Shown here: positions 10,960 to 25,600 of the stretch, piece by piece
How the letters are laid out: each line of letters starts with the position of its first letter
Numbering within the stretch: the stretch's first letter is position 1
Source of the DNA: Pempheris klunzingeri
Lineage: Eukaryota > Chordata > Actinopteri > Acropomatiformes > Pempheridae
DNA: 64,000 nucleotides
Assembly: GCF_042242105.1 (NCBI RefSeq)
Contig: NC_092028.1
Span: 14,741,338 to 14,805,337, forward strand
Direction: 5' to 3'
Made by a program: the position numbers and the translations under genes
Notes under the pieces: model-generated
Seen by the model: the letters and a program-made list of their open reading frames with translations, nothing else
Told to the model about the DNA's origin: nothing
Database searches by the model: none

Positions 10960-13900
10960 GACTAGAGAGATCCACTGCCTTGTAGCACCCAAGTGAGCCT
11001 GAAAGGGAGTGTGCTTGTCTGAGGATCAGTGCTAATGGCTGAAGCTTATCCCTTCACAAACTGCTTTTCCCTCCTCTCTCTCTCGTCTCCCCGTGTCTTC
11101 TGCTTTACCACTGCAACATAAAGCCATTGCCAGTGAAAGAGAAGCTGTGACAGCTGAAACCGTGAGATTGGGAGCAGTGCTGACACTGCTAGTTTCAGCC
11201 TCGCTGCGCTTTCATCATGATGGATGATTGAGTGGTTTTCTCCACACCTGGCCTGCTGTTTTGTAAGATAATAGTGAAAAATAATATAGTAGCAATGTTG
11301 AGCGACCGATTTATGGTTTGAACGATTTATTCAAAGAGAGCCCCGGTGGTTCAGTCATATGCTGGGCCATGTTTTTTCAACACAGATTTGAAATCCAAGT
11401 TCAAGCTGTCACGTCCCTGCCTTGAATTTAAAAACTCTGCTGGTTGGCAGGAGCATCAGGAACAAACAAATGTTAGACCTCTATTTCACCTGCAAAACTT
11501 AATGCAGCTATAGGCAATATGTTTTTTATTGTGTTAAATGTGAAAACGTGACAATGTGAGAGGGGTCACTAGCACTGATGATCATCTGAATCTGCAGCCG
11601 ACCACATCCTTTCAGTTGAAGGTCATTGTTCTGCTGTCCGACCCACAACTTTGCTTTTTTGGTTCACTCTCACTGTGTCGTTCTGGGCTGCAGAATGTCC
11701 ATGTTCACTAACTAGTTAGCAAACAAACATAAAATGAATATTATGCTAATCACCTTGCCTTTACCGATTTAGCACTGTCAGCGCAGGTTGCTGATGTAGG
11801 CTATTGCATAATTTGCCAGAACATCTGATAATGATGAACAGTGGTTCAGTTGCTCTGCATAAAATTAAACTGGGTTAAGCTCCTTCGCTGGACTAGACCA
11901 AAAAAAAGGAAACTAACCAACCCTTGTGGAGACCAAAACCAGAGCTAAAAGAAATTAAATATTGGAAAAATAATGTATGTAAAAATAATAAATAATAAAA
12001 ATTAAAATTAACTACTGTGCTGGAGTTGCTGTAGGTTTCAATCCTGTTTTTTTAAAATGCTGGATGAAATTTCTCCCCAGGACAGACAGTGGCATTATTC
12101 TTTTCTTTATCAAGTTTGTTAACTGGATGTTGCATTTTTGGTATTTTGCTGTGATTTATTCCCATGCTTGACTGACACCATCTGTGTTTGTGTACATGCT
12201 TGAATGAGAGAAAGTAAGAAAGAAAGCTACCAGCATGACCTAGCTCCTCTCAATGATTGTGTTCAAGAATATAGCTCAGATTGAATTACCCCACCACAGC
12301 ACACAAGCAGGAACACAGTACCTCCAAATATTCAGTACAATTGTAAACAAAGCAGAAATGTATTAGGAGCAAAAAATAAATCATGCTCTCTAACGAAAAG
12401 TTACATAAGGCTACCGGATACTGTCTTATGCAGCTTTGCTGAATTTGTAATAAAGTTTGCTCTGCTGTGAATATATGTTGAACAAAACAAAGTTTATCTT
12501 TTGTCCTCCAAATCAGGGAGCATCCAGAGCAACAAAGGCAGCAGTTTTTTTATTCATGCAATTCATTCATTTGATATTTTGTTGGACCTTTAATTATGGT
12601 AACCTTGTAAAATCCCCATGCACTTCAAAGCAATTGTACATGAAAGTTAATTCAAAGTGATGTGGTGCACAAACATGGAGCTCTTGGTTTTAGCCATGAC
12701 TTTCTACTTATCTCAGCATGTTCTGGTGCTGTACGTATACTGAAGCTTGTGTCTAACCACTACCCACTCTACCCACTCTTTGTCATTGGTTGAAGAGAAT
12801 GAACTTGGCGAAGGTGCTGAGTGGATTTAATGGTTAAGTGTTTAAGTTTGGTGCCTGTTGCATCTTCAAAAGCTGTTTCTGAGAGCTACGCTTATGGTTT
12901 TTAGAGCTTTTGGCTGTAGCTTCTCATGCATGCTGAGCTTCGAGCCCGATGAGAGTGAAAGTAAGAGGCAGAACATCAGCTCATACTCAGAAACACACTA
13001 ATATTCGCATTATGCATGACACAAGGTTGTAGGGAAGGGCAAACTATGAGGACACTCATGAATTTCAAATATATTAAAGTAGCCTGAATATAACCTAAAT
13101 AGAGCAAACTCTTCTTCATGAGTCTGAAATTGAATCAGAATCAGACCTACAATATAAAAACATAAATGTTTTTGCCCCCAGATCCTTGTAAGACTGCAGA
13201 GGGTTGCCGTTACAGGTATTCAGCCTATTGTTACTTTGAAAAATGAAGAGATTATGAATTAATAAACTAGCATTCTTATTATTTTATGCTTTTATCTGCC
13301 ATTCTTAAAGTTTATCTACACTATGTTATTGTGCTTTTCCCATCTACCGGTCTCTCAACTCGTTGGACACGTCAGCTTTACAGATTTGCCATGTAAGGCC
13401 ATTGATTTCAGTGAGAACATGTTGATAGCGGATACAGGGGGTGTAATGAATAAAAAATAACATTGAGTTGTCTTAAATTATTGTATTTTATCATAGTCTT
13501 GGCACCATGAAGCCGACTTCACACAATAAATGCATCATAGTGTCAACCCCCCCACCAGCGTAGTTATACCCACATTGCCATGAGGACAAGGTCAAAAAGA
13601 GGGGCATTCATGGCTCCTGTTAGCTATTTTGTCTCCTGTGAACATCAAAATCCAGTCAGAACCGGTTTCCAACAAGCCTATCTCAACAAACTGAGACACC
13701 CCAAGGTCTTCTAATCTTTACAGCTGGATAGTCTGTGCCCTCTGTCACAGAAAATTCAACAGATGCTTTAAAAGTGATTCACCAATTTTACACATATATT
13801 TCAGTAATTTTCTACCCCAGCATGAGAACGAAAAACAAGAGTGGCAAAAACACATAAAAACAAGTATAATGCTGCAGTTTCCATTGACTACTGAAATCAT

Positions 13901-16258
13901 GTCACTGTGACCTTTAACTTTTTAAGTTTATTAGTTTCCAAGAAAGTGATCTACAGCTTTGGCCATGATGATGATGAACCACAATGCTCTCCTACCTGAA
14001 CATAAATATAAGGCTATTCAAGCCTTTTAATGATGAAACTCAAGATTCAGCCTTAGTTTCGAGTCAAGGTTCCTTCGCCACCTCTGAGTTTTCAAAAAAG
14101 CATAATGTGGATCTAAGAAATTGGTCCAACCTGGCAACTCACTGCAGTACATTATTTTAGAGGTGTTATTTCAGGCTATTTTTTCTGTGTATGTTTCTCT
14201 AGCTTGTGTGCATTAGTAACTCTGTGGACATCTAGTTGATTATTTAGTGTGTCTTTGTATGCAGTCCATTTATGTGTTTCTGCTTCAAGCCCATTACGCC
14301 CAACAGCCACCTCCCTCCCCAGGTTCATGTGAGGAGAGTTCCTACAAGCTTTTGTCTCCCATCTCCACCATCTCATATTTATCACTGCAATTAGGCGCTC
14401 TGCTGAGCGTGCAGGCCCACACTGGGCAAGCATTTCTCCTTCACTGGAGAGCCTGTCTGCCCTGTTTACCTAAGAGCCTGCTGTGTGCATGTGTATGTAA
14501 AAGAGAAAAAGACAGAAAGAAAGAAAGTCTGCCATCTTTGCTGCGAGTGGAGTTTCGAGCACCCGTTGATTGTCAAGTGCTCTTGCCTTTTGTAACAGCC
14601 TGGATCAAGAAGCCACCAGAGTTTCCTTTGTAGCAAATGTTGTCTTTTGTCCATGCTGCGTCTGCGTCTGTACTCGTATATAGTGCCGATATCACTGACA
14701 GACAGACCTAGCTTAGAGAGCAAGAGAAAGACACAGGCAGAGAGACAATGCTGCGTACAAAAGAATGTACAAAACAGGTGGAAAGATGAATGAGGTTAAA
14801 ACAAAATGGAGAAAGGTGCCAAAAACATTTAAGAAAGCCTCAGCGAGACAAGTAAAGGAGAGAGGAGTGTGTCGCATTACTATACTAAAACTCCAACGGC
14901 GGATGAAAAAGTGTCCATATTTAGCTTAGGAACATATGTTGTATATCCATGGGAGCCCAGGAAGTGAAACTGAAGCCAACACTTCATGCACAGGTTGTTT
15001 CCATATTGAAATTACACTCTGCCCTGTCTGCAGTGACTAAGACAGGGTGAGAGTTGAGGTTATAGAGGGTAAAGAAATGTGATAGGAGAAGAGTGCAAAG
15101 ACGGGAACAGGAGTCAGAAAATACATAAAGACTAAGACTGAGAAATAGTGAGCAATATGGTCAGATGTGGGAGGCGGATACAATGGAGACTATTGGGGGA
15201 AAAGAATGAAAGATAATAACAAGAGAGTTCAGGTTAATAGGTCAAAAAAACATGGAAGCCTAATTACATATGGACTTTAGATACACAGATGCTTTGACTG
15301 TGTGCTCAATGAACATCCAATTATAGGTTCGTTTTTCCTTTTCTGTTTTTTATTTTATTCCCATGTTCATATGGCGACTGAATATTGTTTTGAAATATAC
15401 TTGCTCAGCCAACCAGCTTTAATTCTACAGCATTACTACTCAATTATTCATATTCCCTTAAACACATATTCATGCATTACACTCCTTAAACCGACCATCC
15501 TCTCTGTTAATGTTTTTCCTATACAGTTGATGGCACCACTGCCTCTTTTTCCTGATAATTACCAACATGATAATGAGCTGTCTTTGACTGGGCTTCCTTT
15601 TGTTAAGGTCTCCATCACACCAGAAAAGAATGGCGAGCAGCACTTTGAGATAGTGTGTCTGTGTGTATCTGTATAGTTTGCATGTGACCGTGTGTGTGGT
15701 AAGAGGATGTCCTCTGATCAGATGCAGTTTTGACCCTTTACAGGAGTTAATCCACTCCACTCCAAAGGTTGATGACATACTCAAATCAAATGTCCTCAGT
15801 ATAAGATGTCCGCATGCATGCTTGTATATTATTTAGCCTTGCTAGCATGAACGAGGGGGTAATTGTATTCAAATGAGTGGCTGTGTTACACTTTTGAAGT
15901 CTGTGGCTTTGATGCTCATGTGGAGGGAAAGGAGAGGCGGTGAGGATGGAAACTAATGGGCAGAGAGAGCGACGTGTGCTTCAAGGTGATGAAATTATTA
16001 AATGATTGGTATCGAAGAAGTATGATCAATGAAGGAAATTTGAACAGGAGCTCAGAGGTTTTGTTTTTTTCATCTTTTCCTTTAATAGTCACAATGTTGA
16101 ATTGGCTTTCTTGTCAGATTAAATATTATCTTTTGCACACACTCAAGGTATAAGTTTAATTAATTAAGGAGAAGTGGTTAGAGGATAGTAATCAACATTA
16201 TGAGTGTGTTAGACACTGAAGAAATCAAAGAAGGCTTCACAGACTGATAGATATAGGT

Positions 16259-16275
16259 AAAAAAAAAAAAAAAAA
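16259..16275. repeat. A-homopolymer
   Basis: Run of about 17 A. No element body or target duplication was recognised around it. Confidence 0.8.
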
Positions 16276-19200
16276 GAGATCTTACCTCAGTCGCACATCT
16301 GCGTTCTTATTGTTACAGTCTACGGATCACCAAACAGACCTCGGTGTGATCACAGGGACGTCAAAGGACAGGAGGCTATATTTGGTTTGCTGGACGCAGA
16401 TGAGAAAAGGTCAGTAAGGAGCTGACATGCAAGCCCGAGAACAAGAGACTAGTAAAGGGACCAGGGTGCCCTGAGTGTCTTCATTTTTACACTTGTGCAT
16501 TGATTTTCTTTCCTTGTACCTACAGTGCTTAGTGGTTCAGTTTCTCAACCTATGATCTCATTCAGATTTCACTTAGGGGATGTCACATCTGTTGTAGACT
16601 CTACATCACAACAGAGCTGGCTGACAGTGAACCCCAGGCCAGCTGAGGTGAACATTCTTTATTGAAGTTCAAACTAAAATTTTACGCTTTGTTAAATTTA
16701 CCAAACTCTTGAGAGAAATGGCTTTGGGTCCAGAAAAAGAAAAATCTCTCTAATCATCCCAAGTGTGACAGATTCCTTGTTCAGAAGTCTTAATTCTGAA
16801 CTGGAATTCAGAAGAAAGTTCATTCTTGACCCAGGAACTAGTGAGCAAACATCTGTTGATGAAAACCATGAGATGTGGTCCCTGGAAAAAGCTACTAAGT
16901 GAACCTTGAGTTAAGAAGCTGCCACAATAATGAAAACAGATAATCTGGAAAGTGGGAATTCCATTTAAATGAAGTGGGTCACGTCAGTCCCTAAACCCGT
17001 TTTAATGTTCCCAACAGATTTCAGTCAATGAAGGTGACTTTCTTAAAAAGCTAGTCACAAAATATCAGAAAAATGAGTCTCGTTTGTCTAAGGAATCAGT
17101 ATGACTTGATGCAAAACAAGAAGGAAAGAATATACACTAAGTAAAAACAGCAAAAGCTACTAAATACATGACTTTCAGTCAGGATCGCTCATTGTTAGGC
17201 ATATTGACAAGATGCAATTCAAAGAATTAAAGGATGAGCTCTGGTAAGCCAAGATGATCTGAAAAAATTTTTACTTCCCTCAAATAGTTTGATGGATTTA
17301 ACAAATTATAAAAAAAATTATAAATTATGGAAAATTAATGATTAGGCAACAATGCTTGCTTTACTTACTCATAACACTCCAAATAGAAGCCGATTTTGGC
17401 TTCAAATGGGCTTATTCTTATTTAGGCATGACATGGACAGGTATTATATTAGTTGCATGTCTCAAGTGACACCGTAGGCTCATTTCTTTGGTTTATTAGT
17501 TTTACAAGAGCTGTAATTGTCTACTGTGACCCCGTTCTACTGCTGCTTCCTCAGGGGGTGGGAGGAGTGTATCTTGTTGCAGATCTGTTGTTCTTATGTA
17601 TGTATCCTCCCTGCTCTGTGGCAGATGTTCTCTCTCCTGCACATATGGTATGCAGTCAACTAAAAAAAAGAGCGAAGTAGATGTCCACTTGCAGTTTGCC
17701 GCCCTGTGTGCTCAGGAGATAACGTTGGAAATGACAAGGGGTTTTGTTGTTGTGAATGTGTTTGTGTATCAGTCTGAGGGTATGATACTGGTATTACCAT
17801 TGCCCAGCAACATTTTGCATCCATATGTTGTATGACGTTTTAAATGTCATGCAAACGCAAAAATAAGTCCTAGTAGCATATGGTAGCTGAATTAAGGAAT
17901 CATTTGGGATTGTGTGCACTCCTTTATTTGTTTTTTTTTATATTATAAAATTCTTCCTCTGACAGCCATGCTCAGTCCACCAGCACAGGTTTGAAACCTG
18001 CATGTTTTAATATCTTTATAATGGCTGTCTGACTCTGAATTGTTTTTGGAATTGAGTATGACCCTCCCTCCCCTTTTCTAAGCCCAGACAGGCCACCAAG
18101 CACTCCACCATTCACCTAGGGTCTGTGATCTCATTATTTCCACAAGGCTCTGTGCTATAATAATATGGAGGGGGTATACTATGCTGAGGGTGCTGCATAA
18201 AACCTAATCTGTCCTGCAGTTTTTACAGGTTGGATTGTGGCCCTCTCAGTCATCAGAGGTTTTACATTTATACTGATTAAACCTGAATCAATACAACTGG
18301 TGCTCAGACTTGAAGCTCTTACGTTAATGAAATGTTTAGCAGGAACAGAAGTGTCGATCTTAGCAGTCTTGAGGAAATAACATTCAGCAATAGACTAGAA
18401 AAATTAAAAACGGACCCAGTTTGTGTACATTCAGCGTAGGAATGTCTTGAATTAGTCATGTCACTGGATTTATACCATGTAAAGTCAGACAACATTTTGT
18501 GTGCTCAGTTGCTGCGACTGGCTTCAATTCTGAGACCCATCGAGTGAGAATCAATTGAGCCTGAAAGACGGCTTTGTGTCAGTCCAATCGGTAGAGAGTA
18601 TCTGGATCTGGACATGACACACCGCATCTCAGAACGCTGTAATTAGTGTCACATCAGGTGTAGATCTGAGTGAAGTTATTGAGAGAAAAGATCTAGTGCC
18701 CAACGTGCTGCCAAACAACCTCCTAATTTAAACTCTGAACAGTGTTGGGTATCAAATATCAAGTGTGAGCTGGAGGACCCATGTGGTATTGAAAGGCTTA
18801 AATTCAATTTAGGCTAAATGTTGTCTAGATGTGTAAAATATGAGTATGTATGCATATTTGTGTGTTTGTGTGTAGGGTGGACCTGCTCCTCGTTTTGAGG
18901 TGAGAGTCAGGTGTTGTCAGTCCACACTGTATTTTCCATTTCAGTGCACATCAGTGCAAATGTCAGCACTCATTGACTTCATCCCCAAAAACGCACACAA
19001 CTACACACTTGGACACAACAACTCCCATGTATGCATACCCATGGACACAAATGCTCCAATGCGCTTATGCTGACTACCTTGATGAGTTAAATTCCGATGT
19101 TTACATGTATTAAATCACTTTCGCTTGCAACTTACGTATAGATTTTACTCTTACGTCTGTTTGTGTGTTGTGTTCATGCCACATGACATGATGAGCGCGC

Positions 19201-21261
19201 TAAATGAGAAGGAAAGATGTTTGCCAGCTAGCTGATGCAGATGAGAAACTGCTGAGTCATTTGCAAAGTAATCTGAAAACACACTGCGTTCTCAGTGAAC
19301 ACACAAAATTGCACAGCAATCTCCCGCTTTATTGCTAGTTTCTCCCCCCACTGCTAATTTTCCCCTCTGCTTCTCCTAATTTCTTCAGCCTCCCCTCCAC
19401 GCTTCCCTGCCCCTCCTTGTGTCTCTCTCCTTCCCTGTCATCCCTTACATTAGTGTTGTGGTTTCATTCGTGGCGACAGTGGCAACAGGGCAGTGTAAAT
19501 CAGCCAGGAGGAGGTCGGACTTGCTTAACATCCAGCATCGCCTGTAATATTCTTGCAGGGAATGAGTCCTGATTTGCATGATTACACGGCATCCACCAGA
19601 CAGCCAGTGCTTCATTACTCACCGCAAACACACACGGGATGACTACGAGAAAGTGAGTGAAGCCACACACATAAATGCAGCCGTAAAACACCTACAATGG
19701 GACGCACAAGCGCGCACAAATACTGTACATCAGAGTAATGCCACCTGACACTGTTTGCAGCTGAGCAGAGGCAAGGATGACGACACACCCGGGCACACAT
19801 ACACATGCATTGTCCCACTGGTGTGAAAGCTTGTGTTCAAGGACTCTTCCTCTGAACCACATTGTCGATTAGCATTAAGAGACTAGCATATTAAACCTTG
19901 ACTATCACTGACTTGCCTTTATAATCTCACTGCTGGACAAGCATAAAAGACAGCGCTGCTGGCCACAGAGCATCGGCGGACAGGTGCATGACTGATCTCT
20001 GTACAAGGAAAGAAGGACGATCAATTCAGAGCTATTGAAGCCCCGGATCGATGAGAGGCCAAAGGATTTACAATGCAGAGGCCACCTCCCAACACCCTCC
20101 CATTGCTTCATGGTGTGAGAGCATTGCACTAAAGCTTGTAAAATGTGGAGGTGAATGTGTGTTTGTATGTGTATTTGACAGAGGGAGAAAAAGTGAGCTT
20201 TGCTTGTGGCACATGCAGAGATGTATGCCTGAATATCCCTTCCCTCGTGTCATAAGAGAGTATGAGCATTCACATGTGCGTTTTAGTGTCTCCGAGGTGC
20301 CAGGACAGCCCACCTTTATGAGCACAGCATGGATCAATAACTGCTAAGCAAATTTATTGCACAGACAGCACCTTGGGCTGGGAGACTTGCAGCCTGCCAG
20401 GTTTGTGGAGATTTACACCTTTAGGTTACTTAGTGCTAAACATGCCTGTGACATTGTGTAGTGTAAAGAAAAAGGGTAATATAGGCGACGCAGTGCATTT
20501 TGACTAGGCTTGGATTGATATGGTTTAACTTGATTGTTCCAGTGAGGATAAGCTAGGGAACCGTATTAATGTACAAAATGACAGAAGCGCCAAGAGGCGG
20601 GTTGCTGCTCTGCTGCGTGATTTGAGATACATTCTGAGGCAATGACAGGCGCTTATATATTCACACCATCACAAGTTAATCTACGTGTTTATATGCAACA
20701 TCCCATGTCTGCATATCCTGTTTGAGCCCCTGCCTTCCATGAACACAGACTGGGTTCTTTGAAATCACCAAGGCGCAAACTGTGTCTCAGTCGGCTTCTA
20801 TTCAAGCAGCGGTTCCGCTTTGAAGTCCAGCACGAGGCTTTTATCTTGTTATCTTGTTATTTCATTGTATTCCCCTGCGCAACGCCGTGCAACATCCCAA
20901 GGGGTACAACAAATACCCAGGGCCCTCCCTCTCATCCATAACACACAGCCGACAATGACGCCACAGAGAGGGGAGGAAAAAAAGGTCCATTTCATGTTTG
21001 AACTAGAACAGAGGGGGGTTTTCCAGTTGACCATATACTGTAATGACGAGCCTAATTAATCAGATACATAATTCATGGGATGGAAAAGTGTGCCGTGAAA
21101 GAAGAGGGGTGGGTTAGAAAGAAGGCAAGAGTGCACCATCAGCATTTTCCTGAGTAGGAGACTGCACTGTGTATTTGTTTGTGACAAACACGTCGTGTAT
21201 GTATTTGACCAACACAAAGCAAAGCTTTAGTTTGAATAATGAAATGAAAAAGATCTGTATC

Positions 21262-21284
21262 AGGTCAAAGCTTTACTTTGACCT
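21262..21284. repeat. Perfect 9-bp inverted repeat containing AGGTCA half-sites
   Basis: AGGTCAAAG (21262-21270) and its exact reverse complement CTTTGACCT (21276-21284) are separated by 5 bp. AGGTCA is the nuclear-receptor half-site, here in inverted orientation with wide effective spacing. Binding is not established. Confidence 0.5.
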
Positions 21285-22625
21285 AAAATGTCAAAACCCA
21301 AGGCGTCCTATTCCTTACTTTAAGAACTCAAACACAGCGAAGTACAGACCGGCGTGAGCTTCAGTACAAGTCCATTCAATTAAAACACACACACAACTTC
21401 TCTAATATACCATGCTCTATTCATTTTGTCTTCATCAGGGAGGTGTCTGAGGGTTTCTTTATATAGCATCCATAAATCAAGGTTACAAGGTTCATTTATT
21501 TGTCAGTCTACAATACAGGGTTGCACAAAAAATGCAATTTGCAGTCCCATTAGCTACAGAAGAATTTTTCTTTCACAGTGGATCAACGTCTTCATCATCC
21601 TTTTCTTAAAAAATCTATTAAAAAAAAAGCAATATTATAACTTAACTCATGGTTGAATATCCATGTTTCTCTAAACCTAATTTTTGAATAGACAGTTTAC
21701 TCAAATGCCTTCCATTTCTTAACATTTATATACAATCCTAAACATATTTCAAAGTCAACCTGTGCATTGAAATCTGTCATGGACAAATTAGAGACACTAC
21801 CCAGATAGCCAAACACTTTTGTGTACTGGAGAAGACGTGTTTAGAGTCAAAGATGACGGACATGTTATTAAGTCTCCTTTAAGTACCTCTTTGACAATAA
21901 AAGCACAAATAATTAAATTACCAATAGAGCACCTTGAGGTCTGTAACACATAAGAGTGAGATCTACAGTCTGCTTCCATGGTAAATGAATTAATTTATCT
22001 GATAGCAATTATCAGACAATGAGAGGGGTCAATACCAATGAACCCAGAGAACAATACTCATTCACGACTGACAAAAATTAAAAATGAGCGTCATGGATAC
22101 AGCTCGTAATGATACGCCTTTGGGTGCATCTGTCTGAGATCAATAACTGAATGAAGGGATGTTAAGGGTCTTCTAATGATGCTGGAGCTCATCACAGGGC
22201 TAAAAAGTCACCCTATTTGATCATGCAGCTCAAATGAAGCACACATTTGTTTGGTAACCTTTGTTATCTTCAACTTTACAAAAAAAAAAAAAAAGGGGCA
22301 TTCAAATGGCCATTGAAAAGAATAATCTTCTATAATGATGCTCTTTTCATTGCTTTACATTAGTCAGCCAGACTTCGGTGGTAATGTCATGTGTTCTGCT
22401 CCGGCTCTCCTCCACGTTTCTCTCTCCTGCTGGCTGTGTGGAGAGACACAAAGGCTGGTCTGTGAGCTCTGTGTGTGGAATTATTTTCATTTCACCTGGC
22501 GCATATTTCCGAGCGCTTTGCGACCGGTGGTTGTTATGGTACAAATTAGGCAGGGTCAGCTTGAGCCGTTGCCATGGAGACAGGGTTACACCAGGGGATG
22601 ATTTGGTATTGCTTTGTATCTCAAA

Positions 22626-22646
22626 TGTGTGTGTGTGTGTGTGTGT
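22626..22646. repeat. (TG)n microsatellite
   Basis: About ten TG units followed by CTGTGAGTG. Confidence 0.8.
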
Positions 22647-25600
22647 CTGTGAGTGTTTTTTATGGGGCATGAGGTGAAACAGATTTCACCCACATATCAG
22701 ACCCAGCAATTTACCCACAAACAGTCTCTGTCTGCTCTCCACACTACTAATCCATCCCCTGCTATGTCTCTTTCATCAGCATAGTAGAAGTCAGAAAAAG
22801 AAAGTTTACTGTATATCTAAATGGTAATTTAGTCCACAATTTAATTGATTTGGTGCATTAAAAACTTCATTATTTTCCCCAAACATGCTCTGAATTCCCT
22901 GTCTACGCTTCATGCAATTCACCTCCTGAAAAGAAAGCAAGTCATTCTGCAGGAAAAAAAAAAAAGAAAGAAAGAAATCTCCCTCCTGTTTTATTCTCTT
23001 GTCATTCTCTCTGTCCTTCTTGAGCTTTCAGAGGAGGAGACAGCACAGAGGACAGGCTTGTCCTCACTCCAACGCCCACAAAAGGCTTCTGATGCTCAGG
23101 TGGGTGGACTCAAAACTCTCACTGGCTGCCATCCTGGTTCCTGGCTCTGGGTGGCTCATCTTGGGCCAGTACTGCAAACACTGCAGAAAAAAAATAGGGA
23201 AAAGAAAAAGAGAGAAAATGAAGGAAGAGATAGTCAGAGAGAAAAGAAAGATAGAAAAGCTGCTGGGCTGTTATTCGTTGATTCGGAGCCCATCCCTGTG
23301 GTGGAGCCATCTGCTGAGGGAAGGAGGGAGACGAAGTGCAGTGCAAACACTAAAGCATGATCTACTCTGATTCCATTATTACTATTGAGAATTTGGATTT
23401 TACAATGTGCAAGTAAAACGAACTGAGCCTCGACAGTCTGAACAATCACACGACCAGATAACAGATGCAGTTCAACCCAATAGAACAGCACTGCAATCGA
23501 TCTCATCTCTGCGAAACTGAAGATGTTCAACTTGTGCTGAGAATGTTTGACAGGAGATGACTCACCTCTGTGGCACTTTGAGAGGCTTAGTTTGCGCCGG
23601 TGTTGTGCCGGACAGGATCCCACACGAGGGGACACGGATCATACGTAAATGCTGGAGGTGCTCTTGAGCTTCCAGTATGCTTCTTCAGAACTGCTTGTTG
23701 GCTGGCCTGAATAGCTTTGGGCTGAATTCCCGGTTGTGCCTTCCCAACTCTCAGTATGACTATCCGGTTTGAGAATTTGGTCAGTCCGGCAACTGAAAGA
23801 AACAGACACAGACTGACTGGTCATTGTATCTTGCACATAACCAATCCAATTTTTAAATGAAACTGGGGCATCATGGCCAAAACTCTGTATAAAATAGGAA
23901 GAAGAGAAATCAGTGAATATAGCAAACAGTGATGTAGCGCCCGTGTTTTAACAGCGTACAAACAGTTCCTTTACACCATCCGTCCTCACACAACCAGTGA
24001 TGGCACTTGAGTGGAATATATGCTTAGAAAGCAAAGTAGCTCAGAAATGTGTTAAAACAGTTCATTGTGTGGACCGTTTCAAAGTATTGTGTTGTTAACC
24101 TTAACCGTGAATGAACATGTTAACACGCTTTTCACTTGTCATTAACATGTGAATGTGCTGTAAATGGATTGCCCACAGTGATGGATTTGCCTCCATCCGC
24201 CACCACTGGTTACAATGAGACAGATTGGCATCTGGCTGCACAAGACAATGAAACACTACAGCCGCCATTGGATTTAATGGGAAACGCGTACAATACATGA
24301 GTGATGGTGGTTGGAGTAACGGTTATTAAAGCCAACATTAGGCGGTAAAAAATTAACTCGGGGTTTGCAACTGCATGCAGCTGTTCAGGCATTCTGCAAT
24401 GAGTGCCTCTCAGGCTACCTCGCATCACTTCATCACCTGTAATAACATAAAGAAAAACAGTCTGAGATAGAATATCAGAGCTACAGCTGTGAATAGGAGT
24501 AATGCAACAAGCTCAGCACAAATGTGTGACGCCTTTAGGGGACATTATATTCCCCCATAACAACGTGACTGACAGCTGACATAAGCTGTGAGTGTGTGTT
24601 GGAGTTCAGATCATTAATCAGACAGCACGCCGACAGCACTGATGAATTGCCTTCTGTACTGCATAATCTACATGCTCCCTTCCCCACGCGACCTCAACTT
24701 GAGACTGTGTCTATGTGAAGAGGGAGTAAAAGTAGAGAAGGAGATGAGACTATCTATCTCCATTATCCTGTTTCACCCTGGTTATTTAGCATCACATCAG
24801 ACTCCATCTCTCCCCTTGTTTCCCGCTCTATCACTTTTTCATTTCCCTTGTCTTTTCAGCTCACTATCTCCCTGTTGTTTCTTCCCTCTGTTTTTCCACT
24901 AGCTGCAACTCACCCCGGGGAAATACTGCTTTTCCTTAATGACATGTACGGATAGTGTGTTGCAGAGAGAATGGGATGTTAATGTTGCCTGAGTGTGACA
25001 CTGTTTAAAATGAGTTACTACTCTTGGGGTTCCCTGCTCCTGTGAGTATAAGCATGCAATAATATAAGCACATTTCTGTGCAAATAAATACTGTATCTGC
25101 ACTGCTGTGGGGCCACTGTCTCACACTTTGTGGTCAGGTCTTTGCTTGGAAAATAACTACATACTGCCTCCTGCTGTTCAGTAATGCAGAGGAACATATC
25201 TGCAGTATAGTAACACCTTAAGCGACATTCAGCAGTATGGAGTACAACTCAGATGATTTGCAGCAGAAGACTAAATTATTTATTTAAATTTGCAGTGGTG
25301 CCAGTCCATGCCCCAAAATGAGAACTCCCCTCCATGTTCAATAGTTCAGCTTTTGTCCCAGAGGTTATCAGACCATCTGAAGCCCACCTGCTACTATGGG
25401 GTTCTGGGACAGGAAGGGATGAGAGCATGTGGTTTTTTTTCCAAGGCAAAGAGGAATCGGGGGCCAGAAAGCTCTGGCGAGAGTGATCGAGACACAGACA
25501 GAAGCAGAGGTCACAGCTGGGCCAGTCCAGCAGCACAATCACGCATGGTTATGTGTAATTAATCCATCATTTGCTTGTGGGGTAAACAAAAACTCTACGC

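Noticed and set aside
22845-23370. Two overlapping plus-strand frames of 171 and 123 codons
   Set aside because: Lys/Glu/Arg-rich content comes from A/G-rich DNA. The two frames overlap, and neither resembles a known family or has clean exon borders.
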